Below are positions 10,801-18,556 of a stretch of DNA of 64,000 bases, one piece after another; position 1 is the stretch's first letter; each line of letters opens with the position of its first letter. Below the pieces are notes generated by a model that was not told the DNA's origin, did no database searches, and was given only the letters and a program-made list of their open reading frames with translations. This DNA comes from Bugula neritina (lineage: Eukaryota > Bryozoa > Gymnolaemata > Cheilostomatida > Bugulidae). A program made the position numbers and the translations under genes. Location of the stretch: NCBI GenBank assembly GCA_964035545.1, contig OZ037768.1, forward strand, positions 15,500,175 to 15,564,174, in the 5' to 3' direction.

Positions 10801-11577
10801 AGTCATGTCACACTATAATATAAGTATTGGACAGGACTGAGTTTTGCACAACTTGATTTTGTTCATGTATACTGAGAATTGGCATAGCTGAATGTTGACT
10901 TGATCTGAATTTCTGTGACTATATCCAATTTATATTTATTAAAAAATCTTACCTTTAGATTTGACTCCCAAAAGCATGTTAACACCCAGTACAAGCAACA
11001 AAATGCCGGTTAAAAGCTGTAACAAGTCAGTTTCAGGTGAGTCAAGAAAGTCAACGAAGAATCTCACAACTGATCAACTTTAAATCAACAAAATTATTTG
11101 TTGCTAATAAATAATAAATAATTTATGCATGATGCTACATCCTTCGTGGACTCGGCGGTATTTTAGCCAAAAATATTAATTGTTCAACTACAGTATATTA
11201 GACTGATCGAACTGTTCAACTGCTATTGTGAGTTGTTGCAGATGAGCCTAAACAATTGCTAAAGACAAATGTATATAATTTGTATTTTAGATACTATACG
11301 AAGTATATGGCCATATAGCACAAGTATATTGGAAGACTTTATCAAAGCTAAAAGAGATTGCAAAGACAAAACGATACTTGCTCACAAAATCAAGTGGAGA
11401 GAAGTGTGCAAGAAAATTAGACCATTTTTAACGCAACTATTAGAGAAACTGATAGAAAAGAACAAAGCTGAAACAATGGAAAAGCTTAAAACAAAAGGAC
11501 TATTTGCTCTGGAAGCGGACCCACAAAATTCTTATAAGATAAAATGCATAAATTACTGGTTAAAGCAAATTAGCTAA
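5173..11577 (+). CDS. Transposase-like gene of the 15.9-kb element, 16 exons, probably degraded
   Basis: Spliced model: 5173-6054, 6216-6449, 6537-6690, 7047-7136, 7238-7326, 7463-7694, 7876-8048, 8139-8238, 8394-8588, 8924-9244, 9386-9595, 9738-9908, 10041-10165, 10364-10537, 10959-11036, 11291-11577; about 1,170 codons. Phases agree at every junction. The ATG at 5173 is the first in the open frame; the frame extends upstream without an ATG. Seen in order: an H94/C99/C102/H106 cluster, a conserved NWTQLS...GEVPKNAGQ block (about 270-294), WHDHSD (446-451), FFSGDNPARQLEAGQQ (543-558) followed by CIC (565-567), a SAP-like helix pair (619-650), and EPLHDFK (679-685). The DNPA...G...C-x-C layout resembles CACTA/EnSpm transposases, so D448, D547 and E679 are candidate catalytic residues. 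A frameshift near 9200 and a lost splice acceptor at 10040 suggest the copy is inactive. A variant poly(A) signal ATTAAA lies at 11817-11822. Confidence 0.75.
6216..6449 (+). CDS. Exon 2 of transposase-like gene
   Basis: Phase 0 at both ends; acceptor acatcag, donor gtgagt. It begins VMKELVKRN, which continues the GEVPKNAGQ block of exon 1 across the junction. The exon codes residues 295-372. It contains a basic stretch (KRKSSAAQLKLQRKKM) and GEVDVGELIVP, which precedes the segment encoded by exon 3. Confidence 0.85.
6537..6690 (+). CDS. Exon 3 of transposase-like gene
   Basis: Acceptor ttttcaag, phase 0 start. It codes VKIRKEVSGRKFSLQKIREHH and on to LDFLDRN, residues 373-423, ending in phase 1 at a weak donor (g|gtacct). 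Reading on past the donor would reach a stop at 6718-6720. The donor was chosen because it restores the frame of exon 4. Confidence 0.7.
7047..7136 (+). CDS. Exon 4 of transposase-like gene (WHDHSD motif)
   Basis: A 90-nt exon between acceptor tagcag and donor g|gtaagt, phase 1 at both ends. It codes VGSNEDPRERLRQ...YMALWHDHSDIAG, residues 424-454. D448 in WHDHSD precedes a hydrophobic strand in exon 5 and is a plausible first catalytic aspartate of an RNase-H-like fold. That role is inference. A different frame through this stretch is also open from 7056 but has no family motif. Confidence 0.75.
7238..7326 (+). CDS. Exon 5 of transposase-like gene
   Basis: Acceptor attgcag, donor gtaagt; starts in phase 1 and ends in phase 0. 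It codes KSHYLFMVWFLYDQ and YYTDEEYVKLNQT, residues 455-483, a hydrophobic strand followed by an acidic loop. The strand directly follows the WHDHSD motif of exon 4. Confidence 0.85.
7463..7694 (+). CDS. Exon 6 of transposase-like gene (D-x-P-A motif)
   Basis: Acceptor aactcag, start phase 0; donor g|gtatat, end phase 1. It codes residues 484-560, including YIYILARSSSSVNDQ and the signature RFFSGDNPARQLEAGQQ (542-558). D547 is the candidate second catalytic aspartate. The D-x-P-A...G spacing followed by C-x-C in exon 7 is the main resemblance to CACTA/EnSpm transposases. The next intron opens into a long (TA)n tract. Confidence 0.85.
7711..7798. repeat. (TA)44 microsatellite in intron 6
   Basis: An uninterrupted 88-bp TA run begins 16 bp after the exon 6 donor and ends 77 bp before the exon 7 acceptor. 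It is self-complementary and could form a hairpin in the transcript. The perfect run suggests recent expansion. It is not coding: the long YIYIY runs in open frames here are artefacts. Confidence 0.98.
7876..8048 (+). CDS. Exon 7 of transposase-like gene (C-x-C segment)
   Basis: Acceptor atttcag, start phase 1; donor gtatgt, end phase 0. It codes residues 561-618 beginning GMFPCICGV (C565, C567). Several histidines (HFGN, SSHNKGG, QHLNK) follow, which could complete a zinc site inserted in the catalytic core. The related block in my memory of the family has C-x2-C, so the C-x-C here may be a variation. Confidence 0.8.
8139..8238 (+). CDS. Exon 8 of transposase-like gene (SAP-like)
   Basis: Acceptor atttaag, start phase 0; donor g|gtaggc, end phase 1. 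It codes TEELKAELLRRNVAF followed by QPAQLKKLLNVNLK, residues 619-651. The helix - turn - helix pattern 'L-K-x-E-L-x-x-R...L-x-x-L-L' resembles a SAP DNA-binding motif, which is common in DNA-interacting proteins. Domain assignment is tentative. Confidence 0.8.
8394..8588 (+). CDS. Exon 9 of transposase-like gene (EPLHDFK motif)
   Basis: Acceptor ccaacag, start phase 1; donor g|gtaaac, end phase 1. It codes residues 652-716, including IKRPPALLCSRMENP and YEIALMEPLHDFK. E679 is the candidate third acidic residue. The E-P-L-H-D block occupies the place of the P-x-D-x-M-H type motif after the cysteines in CMC transposases. That equivalence is inference and needs a profile comparison. Confidence 0.8.
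8924..9244 (+). CDS. Exon 10 of transposase-like gene, frameshifted
   Basis: Acceptor attacag, start phase 1. It codes AQNREMKGTESRINL through FKEPKTCSKRAMFQ in one frame, which then stops at tag 9208-9210. From about 9198 the frame two bases on continues RSLVAESAERHFHKLR to donor ag|gtacaa in phase 2, exactly matching exon 11. The coding exon therefore runs to 9244 but has lost register between 9195 and 9201. From memory of the family, about 20 residues are also missing at that point. The result is a broken gene unless the base calls are wrong. Confidence 0.75.
9386..9595 (+). CDS. Exon 11 of transposase-like gene
   Basis: Acceptor attttag, start phase 2; donor gtaagt, end phase 2. It codes EIALRCSSREANDII...MFRAAVEKRADS and a serine-rich, likely disordered tail segment. 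It joins RHFHKLR of exon 10 through a split arginine codon, which is why the shifted frame of exon 10 is taken as the real one. Confidence 0.8.
9738..9908 (+). CDS. Exon 12 of transposase-like gene (GTWYTVREGAIEFHDG)
   Basis: Acceptor tctctag, start phase 2; donor gtaaat, end phase 2. It codes HHFKRIADYLELGEGTWY, AIEFHDGDSSP and AGPALAHFR. This is one of the most recognisable blocks of the uncharacterised animal family I recall. It is rich in W/H/D residues and lies C-terminal to the putative catalytic core; its role is unknown. Confidence 0.85.
10041..10165 (+). CDS. Exon 13 of transposase-like gene, acceptor lost
   Basis: Codes SHDMKDINSMLDNSWEFCVRN and on to KIL, ending in phase 1 at attag|gtgggt. 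For the phase-2 donor of exon 12 the exon must start with ctcccac at 10041, giving HFR-SHDMK. The two bases before it are cg (tgccg) where ag is expected. An alternative acceptor (attaacag, about 10068) also keeps frame but drops nine residues and has no pyrimidine tract. Either way splicing here is likely impaired. Confidence 0.6.
10364..10537 (+). CDS. Exon 14 of transposase-like gene
   Basis: Acceptor catctag, donor gtaagt, phase 1 at both ends. It codes EQPATSQIKPSIGIIMKELE through FVCAVPLLTK. No motif is recognised; the composition suggests a linker region near the C-terminus. Confidence 0.7.
10959..11036 (+). CDS. Exon 15 of transposase-like gene
   Basis: Acceptor cctttag, donor g|gtgagt, phase 1 at both ends. 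It codes a short basic, serine/threonine-rich piece (LTPKSMLTPSTSNKMPVK). No domain is seen. It is supported mainly by consensus splice sites and phase continuity. Confidence 0.65.
11291..11577 (+). CDS. Exon 16 (terminal) of transposase-like gene
   Basis: Acceptor gtattttag, start phase 1, stop taa at 11575-11577. It codes DTIRSIWPYSTSILEDF followed by a lysine-rich helical segment (REVCKKIRPFLTQLLEKL, MEKLKTKG) and ends LKQIS. This could be a coiled or DNA-contacting tail. Downstream, ATTAAA at 11817-11822 is a possible poly(A) signal. Confidence 0.7.
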
Positions 11578-13035
11578 AAATAATTTAGAACAGCAATTTA
11601 TGTTGCTGATTGCAAGTGCGGAGCTGTTTTTAATAAGTTTGACCATCTCCATTATCTCTCATCATTTCCATGCATGGAAATTTTATTTTTTTAACGAAGT
11701 GTTATAGAATAACTATAAGTTATTACTTAATAGCTACTGCAGTTATCATAGACAAACTGATGGAGCTCAAATTTAAATTACGTCATGTTAAGTTTAACTC
11801 TATATTGGGATTTATTATTAAAGTTTTAGGGTGCGCCCGTAAAGTTTTATTTATTTTTTTCACATTATAATTGATATTCATATTGTTATAATTTTATAAA
11901 TATAAGGATAAAGTTATGACAATGAATGTAAAACAATTGCATATAAAAGAATGTGGTGCATACTGGACATCATGATTATGATTATCTAAATAATATAAAT
12001 ATGCATCATTGTAACTGCATGTGTAATCATAATGTGTACAACTACAAGTGCAAAATGAAAATAGTGGGCCGAATAATTTATTGATGGGTCAATAGTATTA
12101 CTATTAGTGTTAACTATTAGTATTATTACTTATTGGTTATTAGAATTACTATTAATGTTAGACTTTGAACTAGAAGTTAGTAGTAGTTACTGTTAGTGTT
12201 ACTGTTAAAGTCTCTAACTATTATTATTACTGTATTTAAATTTTAGCAGTTGAACTCAACAAAACTTTGAACCACAAAAACAAAAAATTAAATTAAAATT
12301 TGAAAAGCACAAAATACGATAAAACTTGCATACCAGCAAACATAAGTCTTAGTCTTAGTGAGTGAGTCTTTCCTCCGGTGAGCCAGTTTGATTTTCACAT
12401 TGTTTAAAAGATAAGGGTTTTTTTTAATATTTTTCACAACTAAAATAATTTGATTTTCATAGTGAATGAATATATATTACTTACCAGTAAAAACCGTTCT
12501 TGTCTTGGCATATTATGTATGCTAGATATCATTAATCCAGGTCAAGTCTAGCAAAGTCTCATAGCGCCGTACAATTGCAGTAGCTGTACTAGATTTCCTG
12601 CATCGTAGTAAACCGCAGCTAGAAAGTTGATCACGCAGCACAAGCATGCACAGTTTTAAAGGGGGGTTGTTGGATTTAACATTTTCAAAAGATAAGGGGA
12701 TCTTGCAGTATAAGAAAATTATCTATCAATTCATAATACATCTAAAAACTTAATATGTCTTTAATAAAATAAAATATTCTCTCACCAAGATAGCAAAGAA
12801 AAATTGTTATACATAAATTTTAATCAAATTCCCCCACCCCTGATATAATACTATATTTAGGCTACCCACTTGAAGGCTGCATGCTGGACAACCAGTCACC
12901 TTCGTGATCTTGATTCAAAATAGTATTATAAAAATAAACTAATTGTGTATACTGCAAGCCGAAAGCATAAATTGCTCAAATAACTTAGAAAGCAAGCTGG
13001 CAATAACAAATGCTACTGAATACTATTACATACTA
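11578..13035. other. Gene-free 3' region of the transposon
   Basis: AT-rich sequence with no supported open frame. Positions 12095-12235 are low-complexity (tta/tat-type runs). A diverged pair of short direct repeats ending aaaagataaggg occurs near 12404 and 12686. Nothing here resembles a second transposon gene. Confidence 0.5.
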
Positions 13036-13037
13036 AT

Positions 13038-13919
13038 AGACCATGTAAAACTCAGCCAATCAGCGAAGTGTACCAGGTCAATGTCTTACTATTGTAACTG
13101 ATATAAAATTCTGCAAGTTCAATTGCAAAATGCATGCTTCTAAAAGCTAGTTGTGCAACTTTTTTTTCATGCATTATTTAATTTCATATCTTAAATTGAT
13201 GACTCTTGAAATGATTTTTTAAAATGTCTAAATTAAGTGTTTATAAAACGCAAATAAAAATTGCATGTCTAGAAAAATGACCTGGTACACTTTTGCAACT
13301 TAAGGCCAATTATTACATAACTGCCAGCTTAGTAGTTATTTGTTGTTGCAGCTTGAATGGGTTATTGTTTAGCATTGGAAGCTTGCAGTAAACATCTGTG
13401 AATTTGGTACATGACTTCGATTGGCTGGTTTTTGAATGGCCCTTTAGTATATGCATCTGGATGGCTGGGTAGTGTGGACTCCGCCTACATCTAGCTAATG
13501 TACAGTAGCCAATCCACAGTAGTATTACAAAATTTCTGTTTAACAAATGAAATATTCTGGTCATTTGTTTTGTACTTTACAATAGTAAATATTCTATTCA
13601 ACTAGAATTTTATTGTATGTAAGCCATGGGAACTACTAAGAGGTTAAATCAACCACCCATGCTGGTAATATTGTTGCTAGCAGTAATAGCAAGTCCACAC
13701 AGTATAAATATACACATAAGCTATTATGTGCAGCTTATAAATGCTGAAATGACCCCATTTCTTACTTACAATTTGAAAAAAATTGTATTACATATTCTGC
13801 CACTTCTGCACCAGGAATTTGTTTTCCTTTTAAATTTTGAAAATAGTAGTCAGTTTCTGCAGCAGTCAACTGCATCCACAATAAACAACGTAAGCTTTCA
13901 AATAAACTATAAGTATATG
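13038..13919 (+). repeat. Left inverted arm of the nested element
   Basis: Matches the reverse complement of 15656-16527 almost base for base. Small differences include an indel around 13870-13890. An 83-codon open frame on the minus strand of this arm is repeated exactly on the plus strand of the other arm (16001-16252). That is expected for arms of a palindrome and is not evidence of a gene. Confidence 0.95.
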
Positions 13920-14092
13920 AAATATTAAGTGTGGAAACAATGTAATTTAGTTCTTGCTATGATGAAAAATTACAAGAATATTATATTATAAAAGCTAGAT
14001 ATAGATTTCTATAAAATGGCACAGGTAAAAATAACACATTTTTACTTCAAATTTTAAATTTCATCAGTCACCAATGGTGGCTGTAGATTACA

Positions 14093-14553
14093 GAGAGCAT
14101 AGCAGACTATCATAATCATAAGGATGGTCAGCCCACTGAGCAAAATCCAACTCCAACCTTTCATTTGGGTTACCAACGCACTAAAGCATATAATGTAAGA
14201 CGAACAAAAAACAGTGGTTTTAATGAAACATGTGAAGGAAGCAAACAGAAAACGTTATCAACAGAGTCAGCTGATATAGAGCAACAGAACTCATCTGACA
14301 GCCATCCTCATAGTCAGGCTTCATCAGAAGTAACTGAGTTACCAGAATCATCAACTACTCAGAAAAAAAGATCTGCACATTCTATTGATAGACGAAAATC
14401 AAAAGTTGGAAGAAAAGGCTCAAAAAGATCCACGTTTAAACAAAAAGCAGCTATTGAAAAAGTAAAAGTTTTTAAAACTTTCATCACTACAGATGAGCAA
14501 ACTAAATTCTATACTGAAATACCTACACGTTCTCTATACTATTTTTTAGCAAG
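14093..14553 (+). pseudogene. Transposase fragment, THAP-type tail region (nested element)
   Basis: Open frame following a possible acceptor (gattacag|ag) with NPTPTFHLGYQRTKAYNV near its start. This resembles the segment just after the THAP zinc finger in ISL2EU-type transposases. A serine-rich linker and a basic stretch (KKRSAHSIDRRKSKVGRKG) follow, then TDEQTKFYTEIPTRSLYYFLA, which normally precedes the helix-turn-helix. It ends at donor ag|gtgaaa in phase 2. No ATG and no C2CH zinc-finger residues are visible upstream, so the N-terminus is missing. Confidence 0.55.
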
Positions 14554-15394
14554 GTGAAAATTATGATTTTCTTATTGCAAAGATAGACTATGGTTTATTA
14601 CAAATAAACAATGCAAGTCTCACTATGCTAAAATTTCTACATTGATTAAATTTGATGTGTATTAAAACTGTCATTTTAATTAAATTTGTTGCATTGTGAG
14701 TGTATCATTCATACATTTTTTATTAAAGATGTTGTTTTATGTAAGATATTCATAAATACCACAGTGGACATCTGTATGCTTTGACTTATTTAGTTTAGGG
14801 TTTTATTTAAACAAGCAGCAGTATTTTATTTGTGGACAAATTGACTCACTTTCTCTAGGAAAAGTAAATTGTTTTGACTTAAATTTTCCTTGGTTATTTT
14901 AAAGCTTATCAAAAGTGGCCTCCTAATCTAATTTTTAGCTGAAACTAACTCAGTGTTTAAAACTAAAATGGTTTACACTTGTTACTAGTTTCACTTATTC
15001 ACAAACATTATTAAATGCTATTCTAGAAATAATATGGGTTTGAATTAGTTATAGTATAATTATAAAATGAAGTAATAATTGTTTGTCCACAGTATTTGTT
15101 TAAACTCATAACTTCATTCAAAGCATGTATTCATACAACTAGCTTACCATGTACTGTTACAGTATTATGTAACACATGTTGACACACATTACATTCTGTT
15201 TGGATGGTGATATATTGGGTCAAGCCTTCAGCTAGCAGTTCTTGAACTTCATAGTTGTTGCAAAATATAACTGAAGCTACTTACCAGAGGGTAAAAACTG
15301 CTGAATGAATACAAACTAAGCACAAAATTTATTTAGCACATACATTATAATTTGAATCATAATTTAATTTTCATTCTTTATTTTCTATATTTAG

Positions 15395-15668
15395 ATTTAT
15401 ATGTCCGAAGATGAAAGTTCTTATTCTCCAAAAAAAGTTAACAAGACAAGATGAACTTTTATTGGCTTTGATGAAGCTGCGTCAAGGTTTACAGTTTCAA
15501 ATACTTGCTGGCCTTTTTTATATCTCTAGATTGCTAGCAAGCAAAACCTTCAAAAACACATTAGATATTTTAGCAAGAGAACTGAACAATCTAATAGTTT
15601 TTCCAACAAGAGAGAAGCTGAACATCCCTCTGAGCTTTCAAAGCCAATATGCTACCATATATTTATAG
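15395..15668 (+). pseudogene. Transposase fragment, HTH_Tnp_4-like (nested element)
   Basis: Joins the preceding fragment in phase through acceptor atatttag (split arginine codon). LTRQDELLLALMKLRQGL, then YISRLLASKTFKNTLDILA and VFPTREKLNIPLSF, follows the pattern of the HTH_Tnp_4 domain that precedes DDE_Tnp_4 in ISL2EU/Harbinger-type transposases. The frame stops at 15666-15668 just as the right arm begins. The expected 'I-I-D-C-T-E' and the rest of the DDE domain are absent in frame. It is a truncated relic. Confidence 0.65.
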
Positions 15669-16527
15669 TTTATTTGAAAGCTTACGTTGTGGATGTTGAC
15701 TGCTATAGAAACTGACTACTATTTTCAAAATTTAAAAGGAAAACAAGTTCCTGGTGCAGAAGTGGCAGAATATGTAATACAATTTTTTTCAAGTTGAAAG
15801 TAAGAAATGGGGTCATTTCAGCATTCATAAGCTGCACATACTAGCTTATGTGTATATTTATACTGTGTGGACTTGCTATTACTGCTAGCAACAATATTAC
15901 CAGCATGGGTGGTTGATTTAACCTCTTAGTAGTTCCCATGGCTTACATACAATAAAATTCTAGTTGAATAGAATATTTACTATTGTAAAGTACAAAACAA
16001 ATGACCAGAATATTTCATTTGTTAAACAGAAATTTTGTAATACTACTGTGGATTGGCTACTGTACATTAGCTAGATGTAGGCGGAGTCCACACTACCCAG
16101 CCATCCAGATGCATATACTAAAGGGCCATTCAAAAACCAGCCAATCGAAGTCATGTACCAAATTCACAGATGTTTACTGCAAGCTTCCAATGCTAAACAA
16201 TAACCCATTCAAGCTGCAACAACAAATAACTACTAAGCTGGCAGTTATGTAATAATTGGCCTTAAGTTGCAAAAGTGTACCAGGTCATTTTTCTAGACAT
16301 GCAATTTTTATTTGCGTTTTATAAACACTTAATTTAGACATTTTAAAAAATCATTTCAAGAGTCATCAATTTAAGATATGAAATTAAATAATGCATGAAA
16401 AAAAAGTTGCACAACTAGCTTTTAGAAGCATGCATTTTGCAATTGAACTTGCAGAATTTTATATCAGTTACAATGGTAAGACATTGACCTGGTACACTTC
16501 GCTGATTGGCTGAGTTTTACATGGTCT
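15656..16527 (-). repeat. Right inverted arm of the nested element
   Basis: Reverse complement of the left arm; the outer end reads catggtct at 16520-16527. Its inner edge overlaps the last codons of the HTH_Tnp_4-like fragment. One arm boundary therefore cuts through former transposase coding sequence. Confidence 0.95.
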
Positions 16528-16529
16528 AT

Positions 16530-18532
16530 TGATGCAGTCAAATGAAAATATGTTAGGCTATGTTATGTTAAGGTAAAATTCAGGCCTTAGCTGCATGCAG
16601 TAAATAGATAAATTCTAGCAGAGAACGTACTATCTCTACTTATTTCAAGTTCATATCTACAGTATCACCGCATGCAGATTAGTTTCTGCCAAGTTTCCTC
16701 AACACTGAAGGATCTCATGACTGCAGCTGAGTTAGCAATATTATGCTTGTTGACTAGTTAGAGAGTTTTTTATGACACATTATTTTCATCCTGCAAACTC
16801 TGCCACATTGAAAGGGTTTAATATGACACTGATATTCTTGATGTAAGTGCCTAATTTACTTATCAGTAACAAGTGATTTAGTTGGCCTTCAAGCTCAAAT
16901 CATGAGCTCATTTCAGCTAAAAATAGCTGCACCTTGTCACTGCATATATGAATGGCTGCATGGCCACTGCCTCAGCCATCAACTTCTATTGCAAAACTGC
17001 TACGTGCAATATTTATTCATCAATCAGAAACTATACCTATTTTAAGCTACCAGAGTTTTGTTACTATATAAAGAGTTGCCTACTTATAGGTGCAAAAATA
17101 AAAAAGCCTCAATACCTAGTCTAAATTCTTTAATTTTTTAAGAGATTCTAATTTGAGAACAGGTTGATATTTTATGCTGCATCTCACTGCCTATAATAGG
17201 TCCAATAATTATAGGAAACATATAGGGTTTAATTTCTCAATATCCTCATCACTACACGTACCTCATACTTGGTATACTCATGAAACTGGTAATACGATTT
17301 TTATCAAAATTTGACTATATTTTTAAAAATAAAGTTATACAATTACTATTCAATTAGTTAAGAATTTCCTCCAACAACTTTTGTAGAAGCGGAGGTTTTT
17401 TAAAACTTTAAATTAGCAATGCAATAAGCTTGGTTATAAATCTATTATTAGTATAATTTATATTACCTTACAGAACAACAAATTTGCTTTTAAATCGCGC
17501 ACAAAAGCTATAAAACTTGGTGGCTACTACATCTCACTAGCATTATAAGGTGCTTAGGTTTTTAAGCTGCATAAACTATAATTGCTAAACTGTTTTGTGC
17601 TGAAAATGTATAGGCTAAAGAGTATACACTTGCACTCAGCTAGCTTGGAAGCTCTGCAGTAGAATAATGAAATTTTTGTCTCGCTTTGAAATGTTTCTGA
17701 TGTTGCGTTGGGACACTTTGGCTCAGAGGTGTGAAGCTGAAACTCTCAAAAAATATTATTAGATCAGAAACTGATATTTCAAATATATTTTGTTTGATTT
17801 GTGTCTCTTATGTGTGGTTCTACAGACTTCAAAAACTGCTTCATAACTTTATACAACTAAAATCTAAAATCGGGGTATAGCTAGACTACACATTTTACAG
17901 CCTCGCAGCTGTAGGCAGTACAGCAACTTTGCAACCACCGAGATTTACTACCCTACAATATTTAGTAACCAGTCTCGTACTATGTAACTGGTTTAGCACA
18001 GAGATGAACTATAACCCTTTGGTTTAGCGCGCAAACAACATGAATCATAGGTCGCGTGAGCTCCCTGTAATCATTATGATAGCTAGCAGCGCAGCGCAGC
18101 TCTACTGTGTTCAGCCAAGCATGCAGACTAAGGGGAAGCAAAATTTCTAATAAAATCAGTGTATAAATTACATGTTTACACTTATTCTATTGAAGCTATG
18201 CAGAAAATTTGAAAAGGTTCCAATAGACAAATATCTTATCACTCCATAACTCAGTTTTTGAAAAAATATATCAAATAGCAATTGAGTTATATTTCGGGCA
18301 CTGAGACCATGTTTTTTTGAGCAAAAATGGGTAAAATCTGGTAGTTTTTCGGGCATAAAAGTACAACAGATAAGACAAATGAAAGTTTTAAAAAAGGTTC
18401 CAATAGAGCAGCAAGAGATATACAACATAGTTTTTGAATTTTGTTTCTAGACTCAAAATTATTCAAGTTATGAGTTGGGCACTGTTTCATATATGATTAT
18501 AATGGAGCAATGAAATTACTGATTCAGTAGAA
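16530..18532. other. Gene-free 3' end of the transposon
   Basis: AT-rich with no recognisable open frame. The last 330 bp hold a diverged two-copy subterminal repeat listed separately. Short minus-strand frames at 18168-18490 span those repeats and carry no known motif. Confidence 0.5.
18203..18484. repeat. Diverged subterminal direct repeat, two copies
   Basis: Copy 1 (18203-18303) and copy 2 (18381-18484) share aaaaggttccaatag near the start, agtttttgaa in the middle and gggcactg at the end, in the same order and at similar spacing. Subterminal repeats close to a terminal inverted repeat often serve as transposase binding sites in CACTA-type elements; that function here is inference. No counterpart was found near the left end. 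Confidence 0.55.
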
Positions 18533-18554
18533 GGATGACCTTAATCAAGCTGTG
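18533..18554 (-). repeat. Right terminal inverted repeat of the 15.9-kb transposon
   Basis: Reads ggatgaccttaa then tcaagctgtg. Its reverse complement matches 2658-2679 at 19 of 22 positions. Satellite sequence resumes directly after it. Confidence 0.85.
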
Positions 18555-18556
18555 CA
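18555..18556. repeat. Target-site duplication, right copy (CA)
   Basis: Second copy of the CA found at 2656-2657. Removing 2658-18556 restores an intact satellite unit identical in layout to the one at 20303-20330. Confidence 0.7.

Larger units (their letters stand above)
13038..16527 (+). mobile_element. Nested 3.49-kb element with long inverted arms (ISL2EU-like)
   Basis: Ends are perfect inverted copies starting agaccatgtaaaactcagcc, flanked by AT on both sides (13036-13037 and 16528-16529). The inverted arms are 13038-13919 and 15656-16527, about 880 bp each, nearly identical and with only small indels. Between them lie two phase-compatible pieces of a transposase with THAP-tail and HTH_Tnp_4 features. 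An AT duplication and this protein type fit the ISL2EU superfamily as I recall it. No DDE domain remains, so the copy is non-autonomous. Confidence 0.8.
2658..18554 (+). mobile_element. Giant DNA transposon, 15.9 kb, CACAG ends, 2-bp CA target duplication
   Basis: A unique block interrupts one satellite unit precisely. Its ends form a terminal inverted repeat of 22 bp (19/22 identical), starting CACAGC and continuing ttaaggtcatcc. The element carries one spliced gene of about 1,170 codons on the + strand and long non-coding ends. It also carries a nested 3.49-kb element, so its original size was about 12.4 kb. CAC-starting termini and a 2-3 bp duplication are typical of the CACTA/Mirage/Chapaev (CMC) group. 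The gene shows a CMC-like central motif, but the class assignment is inference. Alternatives are another cut-and-paste superfamily with short duplications. A captured host segment is unlikely given the terminal repeats. Confidence 0.85.

Noticed and set aside
12095-12235. Short (tta/tat)-rich tract as a telomere-like or microsatellite repeat
   Set aside because: It is irregular and low-complexity without a fixed period.
13313-16252. Identical 83-codon frames at 13313-13564 (minus) and 16001-16252 (plus)
   Set aside because: They are one sequence seen in the two inverted arms of the nested element. There is no known motif, and identity is expected from arm homology.
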